The position numbers were made by a program, and so were the translations under genes. Source: Myxococcales bacterium (GTDB lineage Bacteria > Myxococcota_A > Polyangia > Polyangiales > Houyiibacteriaceae). Taken from it: a stretch of DNA of 64,000 nt. Positions 30,454 to 42,050 of this stretch are shown piece by piece; position 1 is the first letter of the stretch; every line of letters starts with the position of its first letter. The stretch lies in assembly GCA_029861865.1 (NCBI GenBank), contig JAOTYL010000016.1:22127-86126 (forward strand). The letters run 5' to 3'. The notes beneath the pieces were generated by a model that did no database searches, was not told where the DNA came from, and saw only the letters and a program-made list of their open reading frames with translations.

Positions 30454-32772
30454 ATGCGGTGGCTTGGGCGCTCGGCGCCTTGCTTAGCTTTGAGCTTGTG
30501 TGTGTGGGCTGGCTTGGCCTCCGCACAAGACCTCGTGCCGCCCAGGGTCAAGAGCCTGCCCGTCGTCGAGGTGCCTCCCGGGCTCGAGGTGCCCGAAAGC
30601 GCGACTGTACGATTGCTGGTGCGGATCGAGCCCGAGGGTTCTGCAGTGGTCGAACGGTGCGATGCGGAAAGGGCTCTATGCGACGTCATCGACCAGGCGA
30701 TTGCCGATTCGGAGTTCGTGCCCGCAACCCGCGACGGGAATCCCGTTTCATCTCGCGTTCAGGTCGACATTCGCCTCACCATCGCGCCTGCCGCGGAAGA
30801 CGCGTCAGACTCGCCTCCCGAGACCGAGCGCGATACCGCCGATGCGTTGGTGTTCTCCGAAACCGCCGAAGTAGATGCACGCACCCGCCAAGCGATCGAG
30901 CTTGAGCTCGAGGGCATCCGGAACATCCCCGGAACGTTGGGCGATCCCTATCGAACGCTCTTGCTCATGCCGTGCGTCGTTCCGATCGCGAACGGTCAGC
31001 CTTACGGTTACGTGTGCGGAGCCCCCCCATCTGGCACCGCTTACCTCTACGACGACCTCCGAATCCCCCTGCTTTTTCATTCTGCGGTCGGGGCTGCAAC
31101 CATCCATCCTGCGATCATTCGAGAGGTCAATCTGTACCCGTCTGCACCGACGGCCCGGTACGGTCGTTTCACGGGGGGTGTCATGTCTGGAGACCCCCGC
31201 ACGATTCCGAATGATCGGGTCCATGGCGAGGCCGAGCTTCGCACGATCGACGTGTCCGGGATGCTCAACGTTCCGCTTCCGAAAGAGGGATCGATGACGT
31301 TCTCAGGCGCCTATGGGTTTCCTAACCTCTTGCTGGGAGCTCTCAACGTCGATGCCACCGTGGACTACTGGGACTATCAATACAGGGCCGATGTTGCGAT
31401 GAGCGCGCGGTCGCGCTTCCAGTTGGTGGCCTTTGGTGGGCGCGACAACTCGGTCGTCGACGAAAGCCAGCCGAGTGAGCGGCTCGCGCTGGGCCTTCAG
31501 TTTCATCGCGTCGAGACACGGTTCGTAGGCCAGCTAGACAAGTGGGAAGTCGTCGGAACGATGCTCTACGGCTACGATTTTTCGAACGTCGAGGACAGCT
31601 CCGCCCAGAATCTTTCGAACGCCAGCGCAAACATCCATCGCTTTGGACCGAGGCTCTGGGCGACTTACACGGCACCGAAGTTCCAAGTGCGTCTCGGGGG
31701 CGATGTCGCCGGCTTGTTTGGCCCGATTCGCTGCAATGAAGATCCCATCGCGGACATCCCGACCCCATGCGATCCTGATTTCGCGGCCCAAACACGGAGG
31801 GTCATTGGCGGCGTCTATGTCGACGCCAACGTCGCGCCCATCAAGTGGCTGGATCTTTCAGTCGGGGTCCGCGGTGACGTATGGAACACCGCCGGCGAGC
31901 GTGATGCGGGGGTGAGTCCCCGCGCTCGCGCGACGTTTCATGCTTTGGACATTGCCGACGTGTTTGTGGGTTGGGGGTTTGGAATCCTGCCTGCAGTCTA
32001 TTCAATTCCGCTTCCGGGACTCGGCGATGTGCCGCTCGAGCCCGGCCTTCAGCGCGCGAATCAAACCGAGGCCGGGGTGCGCTTCTTTCTTCCCTATGAG
32101 CTCACGCTCGAAGCACGCGGCTATATCAATTTGTACCGCGATATTCGCTTCGTCGACATATTCACCAACCCCGAAATCAACTCGCAGGGTGGGATCCTCG
32201 AGGGTTTCATCGACGACGCTGCTGACGGCAAAAGCTATGGAGCGACTCTGTTGCTTCAGCGACCTTTCCAGATCGGCTTTTCGACGTTCTTTGCCTACAC
32301 GCTTGGCTTCAGCGATCTGACCGCGACTGCACTCGCGTTGGACGGAATCACGGTGATTCAGGACTTCGACTACACGCCGTCGTACGACGTGAGACATGTC
32401 TTGAATGCCGTGCTGGCGTGGCAGGCGAAGTTTGGGCTCATCATCAGCGCGCGCATGTCGACACGATCGGGCCGCACCGAAGGCTGGGTGTGGCTCGACG
32501 ACAACGGTGTCGTTCAGCAGTATATCCAGCGGGTCCCTTGGTTTACGCGGCTTGACGCTTCAATTGCCTACGAGTGGGCGAAACCGGGTCGACGCATGCG
32601 GATCGCTCTCGAGTGGGTGAACATCACGCAGGCTCGGGATGCCCAGGAGCTTTCCGAGCAGTCGACCGAGGAGGCGTGTCGGAGCCGCAGCGGTGTCCCT
32701 GCCGAGCCCTGCCCCTTGGTCTTCACGACCGCGATCTGGTTTCCCAACCTGTCGTTCCGGACCACCTTTTGA
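30454..32772 (+). CDS. TonB-dependent outer-membrane receptor with N-terminal TonB-C-like domain
   Basis: 772 aa. Signal peptide about 1-24 (LALSLCVWAGLASAQ). Residues about 35-110 (VPESATVRLLVRIEPEGSAVVERCDAERALCDVIDQAIADSEFVPATRDGNPVSSRV...) resemble a TonB C-terminal domain, an arrangement seen in myxobacterial receptors. A plug domain (about 165-265) follows with PYRTLLLMPCVV and YDDLRIPLLFH, then a beta-barrel ending in aromatic FRTTF. Divergent from the BtuCD-like genes by 95 bases, so it likely imports the same ligand. The ATG at 30454 gives the signal peptide. Confidence 0.8.
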   Translation: MRWLGRSAPCLALSLCVWAGLASAQDLVPPRVKSLPVVEVPPGLEVPESATVRLLVRIEPEGSAVVERCDAERALCDVIDQAIADSEFVPATRDGNPVSSRVQVDIRLTIAPAAEDASDSPPETERDTADALVFSETAEVDARTRQAIELELEGIRNIPGTLGDPYRTLLLMPCVVPIANGQPYGYVCGAPPSGTAYLYDDLRIPLLFHSAVGAATIHPAIIREVNLYPSAPTARYGRFTGGVMSGDPRTIPNDRVHGEAELRTIDVSGMLNVPLPKEGSMTFSGAYGFPNLLLGALNVDATVDYWDYQYRADVAMSARSRFQLVAFGGRDNSVVDESQPSERLALGLQFHRVETRFVGQLDKWEVVGTMLYGYDFSNVEDSSAQNLSNASANIHRFGPRLWATYTAPKFQVRLGGDVAGLFGPIRCNEDPIADIPTPCDPDFAAQTRRVIGGVYVDANVAPIKWLDLSVGVRGDVWNTAGERDAGVSPRARATFHALDIADVFVGWGFGILPAVYSIPLPGLGDVPLEPGLQRANQTEAGVRFFLPYELTLEARGYINLYRDIRFVDIFTNPEINSQGGILEGFIDDAADGKSYGATLLLQRPFQIGFSTFFAYTLGFSDLTATALALDGITVIQDFDYTPSYDVRHVLNAVLAWQAKFGLIISARMSTRSGRTEGWVWLDDNGVVQQYIQRVPWFTRLDASIAYEWAKPGRRMRIALEWVNITQARDAQELSEQSTEEACRSRSGVPAEPCPLVFTTAIWFPNLSFRTTF

Positions 32773-32780
32773 GCGGTGAG

Positions 32781-35039
32781 CTAGTCTTCGGCTAGCGTGG
32801 TCTCCGTCGCGGCCTTGCGATCTGTCGCTTCTCGTCCGATGCCGGACCAGTGATGCGGGTTGAGCGGGCCGGTGGCCGGCTGCACATCGACCAAGAACCC
32901 GGTGAGATGCGCCATGCCGGAGACCTTCTCGAGGCGATCGGGGCCATCGGCGGCCAGCAGGTTGACGTTGACGCCGGTGGTCTTGCGAGCGACGCCGAGG
33001 GCGCTGTCTTGGTGCCCCCAGCCATGCGGGAGCGCTACGGTGCCGGGCATCAGCTCAGCGTGAATCTTCACGGGTATGCGCACGGTCGCCGTTTCGGTGG
33101 ACACGTCTGCAAGTCCGCCTTCAACCACGCCGATTCGCCCCGCGTCGTCTGGGTGCACATAGAGGTGGTTGGTCGTCCGGTCGCCGGTCACGAATTCTTC
33201 TATGTTGTGCGTCCACGAGTTGTGGGTGGTGATCGCACGTTTGGTGATCAGCTTGAGCTTGTCGCGGGTGTCGAGCTCAAGTTGAAAGTCAGCTTCGAGC
33301 TTCTTGGCTTGCTCTATGAGCACTGGGGGCGCCAGGTGCACTTTCTTGTCTTCGTGAATGACGCGTTTTCCGAGAAAGCTACCGGGATTGTGCTGTGGCC
33401 TCAGTCGTCCATGCTTCTCTTCGAGAAGCTTCTTGAAGCTTCCTTGCTTGGTCACTCGAAGCAGGCTCGAGAGCAAGAATTCCTGTGGAATGGAGGGTTG
33501 TTCGCCGCGGCGGCGGAACGAATGCAATGCCTTGCCGATCTCCAGCGTGCGCTGTGCGACGGCCGAGCCCCAAAGGTTGATGCCACTGGCTTTGGCGATG
33601 TCGAGGTAGATCGTGGCCTCATCGCGCTGCTCTCCTTGCGGTGGCACAATGGCCCGCGTCGCCTGGAGATAAGGTTTGCTTTGCAGCCCCAGCATCAACG
33701 GAAACACGAAAGGAAGGTCCGGGCGCTGAAAAGAAGAAGTGCACGGAAGAACGTGCGTCGCGACCGACGCAGTTTCACTTGGTTGGATGTCGAGAACGAC
33801 CAGCAGCTCGAGCTCCTTGAATGCGTCTCGCAGTCGTTCGGAGTTCGCCATCGTGATGAGGGGATTTCCTCCGGTTACGAACAACGCCTTGATCTGTCGA
33901 TCCCCAGGCGTGAGGATCTCGTCAGCGAGAATGCCCCCCGGCATCGCATCGTTTACCGACTTGAAGTCTCCGATACGGCTGTCGTTCTGATGCAGGAGTG
34001 TGCCGGTCTTCTTGCCGAAAGCCGCGAAATCGATGACGCCCGTGCTCACCAAGGTCCCCCCGGGACGATCGAGGTTTCCGGAAATCGCATTGATGCACTC
34101 CTGAAGCCAGAACGCGAGCGACCCGTTGGTGCCCATGTTGACGCCGGTCGAGCAGTAGAGTGCAGCACCCTTCGCCTGGTGATAAGCGCGCACCATCGTG
34201 CGCAAGGTGTCTGCGGGGATCCGTGTGACCTCCGCGGTGCGCTCGGGCGGCCATCCTTCGGCGACACGGCAGATTTCGTCGAACCCCGTCATGTGCTCGT
34301 CGATGCGTGTGCGATCGATCGTTGCGGTCGCGAGCAGCTCGTGAAGGAAGGACAAGTAGAAGAACACGTCCGTATTGGGGCGTATGAAGACATGCTCGCC
34401 AGCGACTTTGGCCGTCTCCGTCCGTCGGGGATCGACGATGAAGATCTTCGCACCGCGCGCTTCGATCTCTTTTAGTCGTCGAATTGGGTTAGAGACCTGT
34501 AGGAAGCTCCATTTGGAAATCGCCGGGTTTGCGCCAACGATGATCAGACACTCCAAGTTGTCGAGATCGGGGAAAGGCTGTGTAAACGGAAATCCGTAGA
34601 CCTGATGCGCGACGGCAAACTTGTTGGCGCAATCCTGGGTGGCGGACGAGAACATGCTGGCCGAGCCGACACCTTGCATGAACCCCTGAGCAAATACGGG
34701 ATGAAGGACGCCGAATCCCGCTGCGGTCCCGACGTACATCGCGATGCTGTCGCGGCCATGATTGTCGATGAGCTCGCGCACTTTGCTGCCGATGCTGCCC
34801 AAGGCGTCGTCCCAGCTGACGCGCTGGAGCTCGCCTCCGATTCGCTGCATGGGGTAGAGCAAGCGGTCGGGGGTGTCGTACATCCGGTGTTGCTTGAGTC
34901 CCTTGAGGCATCCGTAGCCTTGCGTCGCCACGTGCTTTGAATCGGGCTTGATGTCGATGATCTGATCGCCATCGACTGTGACCTCGAGCCCGCAGAGGGC
35001 CTCACAGATTCGGCAGAAGGTGTGCTTCGTTTCGGTCAT
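32781..35039 (-). CDS. Molybdopterin oxidoreductase with N-terminal [4Fe-4S] cluster
   Basis: 752 aa. Cluster ligands Cys9, Cys12, Cys16 and Cys44 (FCRICEALCGLEV ... GYGCLKG). The expected metal ligand is Cys137 in SSATQDCANKF. The molydopterin-dinucleotide-binding domain is near the end (LYVHPDDAGRIGVVEGGLADVSTE). No Tat signal, so it is cytoplasmic. Belongs to the broad DMSO-reductase superfamily, near formate dehydrogenase/assimilatory nitrate reductase-like proteins; the substrate is not decided by sequence alone. It ends nine bases from the convergent receptor gene and has no electron-transfer subunit next to it. Confidence 0.82.
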   Translation of the reverse strand: MTETKHTFCRICEALCGLEVTVDGDQIIDIKPDSKHVATQGYGCLKGLKQHRMYDTPDRLLYPMQRIGGELQRVSWDDALGSIGSKVRELIDNHGRDSIAMYVGTAAGFGVLHPVFAQGFMQGVGSASMFSSATQDCANKFAVAHQVYGFPFTQPFPDLDNLECLIIVGANPAISKWSFLQVSNPIRRLKEIEARGAKIFIVDPRRTETAKVAGEHVFIRPNTDVFFYLSFLHELLATATIDRTRIDEHMTGFDEICRVAEGWPPERTAEVTRIPADTLRTMVRAYHQAKGAALYCSTGVNMGTNGSLAFWLQECINAISGNLDRPGGTLVSTGVIDFAAFGKKTGTLLHQNDSRIGDFKSVNDAMPGGILADEILTPGDRQIKALFVTGGNPLITMANSERLRDAFKELELLVVLDIQPSETASVATHVLPCTSSFQRPDLPFVFPLMLGLQSKPYLQATRAIVPPQGEQRDEATIYLDIAKASGINLWGSAVAQRTLEIGKALHSFRRRGEQPSIPQEFLLSSLLRVTKQGSFKKLLEEKHGRLRPQHNPGSFLGKRVIHEDKKVHLAPPVLIEQAKKLEADFQLELDTRDKLKLITKRAITTHNSWTHNIEEFVTGDRTTNHLYVHPDDAGRIGVVEGGLADVSTETATVRIPVKIHAELMPGTVALPHGWGHQDSALGVARKTTGVNVNLLAADGPDRLEKVSGMAHLTGFLVDVQPATGPLNPHHWSGIGREATDRKAATETTLAED

Positions 35040-35100
35040 TCACGTCTCGACGAGGGCATTGCCCTCCTTTTCTGGACCAAGTTGACAGACTGTATAGGGC

Positions 35101-37251
35101 TCAGTCCTCGTGGATCAACTCGTCGAAGGCACGATTCACGTCGTCCATCGATTCGAGAAGCAGATCCTCGGACTCCCCAGAGGGCCCGCCGAGCCGCTGA
35201 AGCCGCTGGCCGACCTCGCGAAAGCCAGGCTCCCGCTGGAAAACGAAATCGTAGTGGAGTCGAGCTTGATCGGGCAGCCCGCCCACCTCGCAGGCGAGGG
35301 CCAGCTCGTAGTGGAGCCCGACCGCCTCGGTCTTGGTCTTTTCCGGACTTTCCAGACCAGACTGGAAGGCCTCTATCGCATCGTGCGGCTGACCTTCCTC
35401 CATGTAGATGAGGCCGATCATCGTCCAGCACAGGCAGCGCCTTCGCGGGTCAACCATCGCCACTTGGAACTCGCGTCGAGCATCCGGGAACAGGCCCATC
35501 TCTTTGTAGGCGATGCCCAGATCGAAATGTGTGTCGCTGTCGTCTTCGGCAACCTGCTCGGCCACACCGCGTTTGAATTGCTCGAATACGGTCTCGACGT
35601 CGATCATCTCGGCGCCTTCGTCGACCGGCGCGATTTCGGCGACCTCGGCAAGCTCTTCGGCGAGCTTCTCGGCGAAGTCGAAGCCCTCGTCACCAGGCTC
35701 GAGCTCCTCGTATTCGAGCTCGTAGTCCGGTCCGTCATCGAATGCTTCGACCGGTGCCGCGACCGGGACAGACGACAGAATCGGTTGGGCGACCGCGGAC
35801 ACACCCGATGACGCGTTCGCAAGCTCTTCGATCTCGCGGGCCTTCCCGATCACGAGCGCATGGTCCGGGAGCGTGAGTTGAAGCTCGCTAATGACTGCGC
35901 GAGCCTGATCGAATAGCCCTTCTACGAGGTATGCATCGGCCAACTCGAGCGTGCGTTCCATCAAGCTGGGCGCGACCGCGGCTGACATCGGAGTTACTGC
36001 CTTGCTAACGAGTGGCAATGCTTGGAACTGCGCGAAGGTCATGGGCTCGAGCGCCGGCAGAGGGATCACGCGGCCGCCTGAGGACGCTGGTGTTGGAGGC
36101 GCCGTGGCGCGCGTGTCCATCGAAGGCTGGGACACTGACGGCAACATTCCGAGAGAGCTTTCATCCTCGAGCTCTTCCTCGAGATACATGATTCCCGAGG
36201 CGCCGCTCAGGCCCGACCCGCTGCTGAGTTGTGACGAAGGGCTCATCCCGGAGGTCGCACCGAGCCCAGACATCGAAACCGATACCGAGCCGGTCGGCGC
36301 GGGCGGCTGGTGAGCCGGGGCCGCTGGCGGCACGAAGTGCTGGCCTGAAGCCGAGGCGGTCTTCTGCAAGGCTCTTTGCGCTTCCTTGTCGTTCGGATTG
36401 ATCTCGAGAATGCGGCGGAGCGCGCTCATCCGCTCCTGCGGGCGGTGTGCTTCCCGGTGGATTCGCGCGATTTCCCGATAGACGCTGGTCGCCTTGTCGG
36501 TTTGAGAAAGCATCAAGAAAGCTTCGGCGAGGAGCGAGAGCGTCGACACGTCGCGAGGGTCCGCCTTGAAGCAGATCTGCAGTTTTGCGAGAGCACGCTT
36601 GGGGTCCCGCCTGGTGATATATGTTTCAGCCAGCTCTTTCGCGACACGAACGTCGTTGCCGCGGTGGTAAAGCAATCGCTCGGCGACCTTGATGTAGTCA
36701 TCGAGGCGGCCTTGATCCCGCAACAGCAATGCCCCTTGTTCGAACTCGTCGGCTGCGGGCTGCGTTCGTCCCGCTCGCGAGAGCGCCTCGGCATACTTGA
36801 TCCGTACAGGAATGTGCTCCGGATCGAGATCGACCATCTTCTTGAGCATCTCGAGCGCCATGTCGGTGTCGCCCGCGCGCATGAAGCCATTGGCGACGTC
36901 CTCGAACACGCTCATCGCGTCGCTGATCAACTGAAGCTGCTCGTACATCTCACCGAGCTGCACCTGCGCGTCGAGCCGCGCGGGGTCGAGCTTCAAGATC
37001 TGCTTGTAGACCGCGATCGCCTTCAGGAAAAAGCCTTGTTGGGCGTAGTGGTTGGCAACCCGTTCGTAGGTCTCGATCGCTTTGCCGCGATCACCCTTGC
37101 GCACGTAGAGGTCACCGACTTTCAACAGCGAACGAACGTCACGCTTGTCGGCCGCAACCAGCTTCTGGTACTGCGCGATCGCCTTGTCGTATTGACCGCG
37201 GGCCTGGTACTTCCGGGCCGCGTCCAGAACCTTATTCCGATTGATGCTCAA
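35101..37251 (-). CDS. Large TPR-repeat protein
   Basis: 716 aa. Residues 1-295 hold about eight consecutive 34-residue TPR units (ARKYQARGQYDKAIAQYQKLVAADK, YVRKGDRGKAIETYERVANHYAQQG and onward). A low-complexity Pro/Ser/Gly-rich linker follows (about 300-400), then an acidic stretch (about 500-565), and two or three more TPRs at the end (HFDLGIAYKEMGLFPDARREFQ, LIYMEEGQPHDAIEAFQSGL). No signal peptide. A typical myxobacterial cytoplasmic scaffold with no assigned partner. Confidence 0.8.
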   Translation of the reverse strand: MSINRNKVLDAARKYQARGQYDKAIAQYQKLVAADKRDVRSLLKVGDLYVRKGDRGKAIETYERVANHYAQQGFFLKAIAVYKQILKLDPARLDAQVQLGEMYEQLQLISDAMSVFEDVANGFMRAGDTDMALEMLKKMVDLDPEHIPVRIKYAEALSRAGRTQPAADEFEQGALLLRDQGRLDDYIKVAERLLYHRGNDVRVAKELAETYITRRDPKRALAKLQICFKADPRDVSTLSLLAEAFLMLSQTDKATSVYREIARIHREAHRPQERMSALRRILEINPNDKEAQRALQKTASASGQHFVPPAAPAHQPPAPTGSVSVSMSGLGATSGMSPSSQLSSGSGLSGASGIMYLEEELEDESSLGMLPSVSQPSMDTRATAPPTPASSGGRVIPLPALEPMTFAQFQALPLVSKAVTPMSAAVAPSLMERTLELADAYLVEGLFDQARAVISELQLTLPDHALVIGKAREIEELANASSGVSAVAQPILSSVPVAAPVEAFDDGPDYELEYEELEPGDEGFDFAEKLAEELAEVAEIAPVDEGAEMIDVETVFEQFKRGVAEQVAEDDSDTHFDLGIAYKEMGLFPDARREFQVAMVDPRRRCLCWTMIGLIYMEEGQPHDAIEAFQSGLESPEKTKTEAVGLHYELALACEVGGLPDQARLHYDFVFQREPGFREVGQRLQRLGGPSGESEDLLLESMDDVNRAFDELIHED

Positions 37252-37291
37252 CGCCCTCGCTCAGCCCCCATGCGTTCAGTACACCCACACA

Positions 37292-37321
37292 AGTCTACTA
37301 ATGCCGCACCCACGGGGTCAA
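37292..37321 (-). promoter_or_regulatory. Sigma-70-like promoter of the TPR gene
   Basis: On the minus strand TTGACC (37321-37316) and TAGACT (37297-37292) are separated by 18 bases, a reasonable -35/-10 pair in the 75-base gap upstream of the TPR start. Confidence 0.35.
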
Positions 37322-37326
37322 TACGG

Positions 37327-38661
<1,335 letters not shown>

Positions 38662-38664
38662 GGC

Positions 38665-39090
<426 letters not shown>

Positions 39091-39113
39091 TCCGAGCTCC
39101 CCGCCGCGATGAA

Positions 39114-39569
39114 TCAGGCAGCAGGGTTCAGATAGTCGATCAGCGCGCGAAGTCCAAGCGCGTAGCTGGTCTTTCCAAAGCCGATGACCGAGCCGATACA
39201 GACGGCGGCGGTGAGTGACTCGTGACGAAATGGCTCGCGAGCCGCCGTGTTCGAAATATGAACCTCCACTGTCGGAAGCCCGCACGCAGCGATCCCATCT
39301 CGGAGCGAAACCGACGTGTGCGTCAGGCCCCCGGGGTTGATGATGACGCCATCGAACGAGTCGCGCGCGTCGTGAAGCCAGTCGATGAGCTGACCCTCTT
39401 GATTGGATTGTCGGCAGTCGACGGTGGCGCCGAGTTGTTTGGCGAGCGTCCGAAGGGTTTGCTCGATGTCTTGCAGCGTGGTCGACCCGTAGACATCCGG
39501 CTCCCGCGTACCCAACAAGTTGAGGTTGGGGCCATTGAGCACCAATACTCGTTTCGTCGAGCTCGCCAT
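39114..39569 (-). CDS. aroQ: Type II 3-dehydroquinate dehydratase
   Basis: 151 aa. VLVLNGPNLNLLGTREPDVYG (active-site Arg and Tyr), NQEGQLIDWLHDA, IINPGGLTHTSVSLRDG, VEVHISNTAAREPFRH (catalytic His) and the end AVCIGSVIGFGKTSYALGLRAL define type II DHQase of the shikimate pathway. Lies between the roadblock gene and accB, all on the minus strand. Confidence 0.95.
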   Translation of the reverse strand: MASSTKRVLVLNGPNLNLLGTREPDVYGSTTLQDIEQTLRTLAKQLGATVDCRQSNQEGQLIDWLHDARDSFDGVIINPGGLTHTSVSLRDGIAACGLPTVEVHISNTAAREPFRHESLTAAVCIGSVIGFGKTSYALGLRALIDYLNPAA

Positions 39570-39574
39570 GACGC

Positions 39575-39934
39575 CTAGAGATTGTCGATCAATTCGGGTG
39601 CTTTGACGCGCAGAAGATACCGAGCCTTGCCGACGTTGCCGCCCGGTTCGAGAGTCAGCGCGACGAAATACTCGTCCGAGAGCAGGCGGACGACGGTCGT
39701 GAGGCGTTCTGTCTTGAGCGACACTTCGTTCGTCATGCCCGTGTCGAGCATTTCAGCGGCGCGCTGCAAGCCCTTGAGCACGACCGTGTACTCCATACCC
39801 ACCGACTCGATGTCGAACGGACTGTCGCCTTTCGTGTACTGATCGATTGCGATCCCGTCCGAAGCCATCAGCAGCCCCGCTACTCCGCCGTCCGTTCTCT
39901 CGACAAGGTCTTGCAGAATTTCTCTGAACATCAC
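39575..39934 (-). CDS. Roadblock/LC7-domain protein
   Basis: 119 aa. REILQDLVERTDGGVAGLLMASDGIAIDQY is the roadblock N-terminus, with EYTVVLKGLQRAAEMLDTG and an RLLSDEYFVALTLEPGGNVGKARYLLR strand-helix end. Such proteins are dimeric GTPase regulators (for example MglB in Myxococcus), but no small GTPase gene is adjacent, so its partner is unknown. Five bases before aroQ in the same direction. Confidence 0.85.
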   Translation of the reverse strand: MMFREILQDLVERTDGGVAGLLMASDGIAIDQYTKGDSPFDIESVGMEYTVVLKGLQRAAEMLDTGMTNEVSLKTERLTTVVRLLSDEYFVALTLEPGGNVGKARYLLRVKAPELIDNL

Positions 39935-39973
39935 GCCTCCGCTTCGTAATCACCGCATGGACACGGCCCCGGG

Positions 39974-41374
39974 TCAAGTATCGCGCCGGGCCCCGGCCGC
40001 GTGATCAAACGATACTGTCAGCCCGCCGCCTTCGGTCTCGGAGAGAGTCAAAGTCAGGCCGTGACGCTTGGCGACGTCGCTTGCGATGTGTAACCCGAGC
40101 CCCATGCCATGCGGGTGGCGTGTACGCGCGTCGCCACCCCGAAACGAGGGCGTCAGAACACGTGCCCTGTCGACTTCAGGAATGCCCGGTCCGTCGTCCA
40201 CGATCCGGAGCGACCAAGTTTCGTTGCTTCGGTCTAGGACGACCGCCACGTGCCCGCCCGCGTGGTTGTATCGCACGGCGTTTTGCACGACATTGCCGAG
40301 CGCCTGCTCCAGCAACGTCAAATCCCCGGGAAAATGGACCGGGTGTTCTGGCACGGCGAGCTCGAGGGCGACCTGTTTGCGTTTGGCGATTGGACGGTGT
40401 CGCTCCACTACGCGCTCCACCAGGCGGTTGAGGTCGATGGGGTCGCGATGCCCGAGGCCCGTATCGGCTTCGAGACGCGCTGCGGCATTGAGGTTGTGGA
40501 GCAGGGAGCCGAGATACTGGGACTCCTCGATGCTCGGGACGATCGCCTTGGCGTCCAACGCCTCACCGGCTTCGATCCGCTGCTGGAGAGAAACGAGATG
40601 GCCTTGCAGGACGCTGAGCGGCAACATGACGTCGTGGGTCGTGTTCGCGATGTAGTTCCGTAGCGCGGCTTCACGTTCCCGAAGCGTCTCGAGGTGCGTC
40701 TGGATCGTCTGCCTGCTCTGTTCGAAGGCCCGGCCGAGGTCGGCGATTTCGTCGTTGCCAGCGACTTGAATCGGCTGATCGATTCCTTTGTCGATCCTTG
40801 CGACCGCTTCCGTCAGCTGACGTACACGGCGAACGATCGGGCCGGCCGCCAGCAACGAGACGATGATCACCATGATCGAGATCAAGAACGCTGGCATCAG
40901 GACCGCACCCGAGAACCATGAGGGCGGTCCCTTGGCGCGTAAGAGAACGATCGAGCAGGGCCCCTCGTCCCAGGGCATGCGGACCGCGACTTGGGTCCGC
41001 CGTCGATCAAACGACCGAGTGGTGGCCACCCGGTTGCCAGCCTCGAGTTGCTTGGCGAGCGCTTTCGGAAAGGGTGGGCTGTTCGGGTTGAGGCTCGTGA
41101 GATTTGCGTCGTAAGCAAACACACGGGGCTCGGCGAACGGATGGCCGGGCCGGTGCGTTCCCCTGCCGCGGCGCCGCGGATGGTTTCCGGGCCAACCTCC
41201 CGGATCAGCCTCGCACCGCTCGCGCCCCCCCGACTCCATCCGGTGCACAGCGCCCTCGGCAAGGGCCTCGATGCGCACTTGCGAACGGAATTTCGACTGC
41301 GCCCACCCGAGCAATACCAGCATTGAAATGGTCGCAAGGCCCAAGGTTACCGCGAGTCGAGTACGGAGCTTCAT
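39974..41374 (-). CDS. Sensor histidine kinase (HAMP, HisKA, HATPase)
   Basis: 466 aa. Transmembrane helix about 8-26, a periplasmic segment of about 125 residues, second helix about 155-178, HAMP about 180-232, H-box with phospho-His in NTTHDVMLPLS near 250, then N-box ALGNVVQNAVRYN, G1 DDGPGIPE and G2 GMGLGLHIA. The periplasmic loop is rich in Arg, His and Gly. Overlaps the response regulator (ATGA, 41371-41374). With the Spy-like gene upstream, the set resembles a Cpx-type envelope-stress system. Confidence 0.9.
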   Translation of the reverse strand: MKLRTRLAVTLGLATISMLVLLGWAQSKFRSQVRIEALAEGAVHRMESGGRERCEADPGGWPGNHPRRRGRGTHRPGHPFAEPRVFAYDANLTSLNPNSPPFPKALAKQLEAGNRVATTRSFDRRRTQVAVRMPWDEGPCSIVLLRAKGPPSWFSGAVLMPAFLISIMVIIVSLLAAGPIVRRVRQLTEAVARIDKGIDQPIQVAGNDEIADLGRAFEQSRQTIQTHLETLREREAALRNYIANTTHDVMLPLSVLQGHLVSLQQRIEAGEALDAKAIVPSIEESQYLGSLLHNLNAAARLEADTGLGHRDPIDLNRLVERVVERHRPIAKRKQVALELAVPEHPVHFPGDLTLLEQALGNVVQNAVRYNHAGGHVAVVLDRSNETWSLRIVDDGPGIPEVDRARVLTPSFRGGDARTRHPHGMGLGLHIASDVAKRHGLTLTLSETEGGGLTVSFDHAAGARRDT

Positions 41375-42039
41375 GGTGTGTCCGTGAGGCGGTACCCGAT
41401 GCCCCAGACGGTTTCGAGTTGAGCCGCTGCGTCTCCCAGCTTGCTCCGGAGTCTAGAGATGTGGACGTCGAGCGTGCGTCTGCTCCCATGGTGTGCACGG
41501 TCGAGGGCAGCGTCTACGATCGCGTCTCGGCTCACGGCTGAGCCTTTCCGGCGGGCCAGCAAAGCGAGGATCTCGAACTCAACTCGCGTGAGGGAAATCG
41601 CACCCGTCTTGGTCCGCGCCTCTCGGCGTTCGAGATCGATCTGAATCGAGCCAACGGCGAGCCGTTGCGTCTCGAGGAGATTGGGTCGCCGCAAGCAGGC
41701 CTGGATGCGCGCGATGAGCTCTTCCGGGAAGAAGGGCTTCGTAACGTAGTCGTCGGCGCCGAGCTTCAACCCGCGGATTTTGTCCGAAGTGTCGTCACGC
41801 GCGCTGAGAATCAACACTGGAACTTCGGACCTCAGACGGTACCGTTTGAGCAAGTCCATGCCATAGGTTCCCGGCAGCATCAGGTCCAAGATGATCAGGC
41901 GATAGCTGTCAGGATCGATCTCGCGTGCCGAGTCACCATCTTGAACCCAATGCGGATCGAACCCTGCCTGCGAAAGGGTCTGCACCACTTGTTGACCAAG
42001 CGCTACGTCGTCTTCCACGAGCAGGATTCGATTCGGCAC
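41371..42039 (-). CDS. OmpR-family response regulator
   Basis: 222 aa. Receiver domain with acidic pair in VEDD, phospho-Asp near 52 in LIILDLMLPG, and Lys in YVTKPF; winged-helix Trans_reg_C domain (about 128-220) ending TVWGIGYRL. Transcribed just after the Spy-like gene (gap 11 bases) and overlapping the kinase. TTAAG-N6-TTAAG boxes at 42535 and 43377 have the 11-bp period expected for dimeric OmpR-family binding. Confidence 0.92.
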   Translation of the reverse strand: MPNRILLVEDDVALGQQVVQTLSQAGFDPHWVQDGDSAREIDPDSYRLIILDLMLPGTYGMDLLKRYRLRSEVPVLILSARDDTSDKIRGLKLGADDYVTKPFFPEELIARIQACLRRPNLLETQRLAVGSIQIDLERREARTKTGAISLTRVEFEILALLARRKGSAVSRDAIVDAALDRAHHGSRRTLDVHISRLRSKLGDAAAQLETVWGIGYRLTDTP

Positions 42040-42050
42040 GGGTTCTCCGG

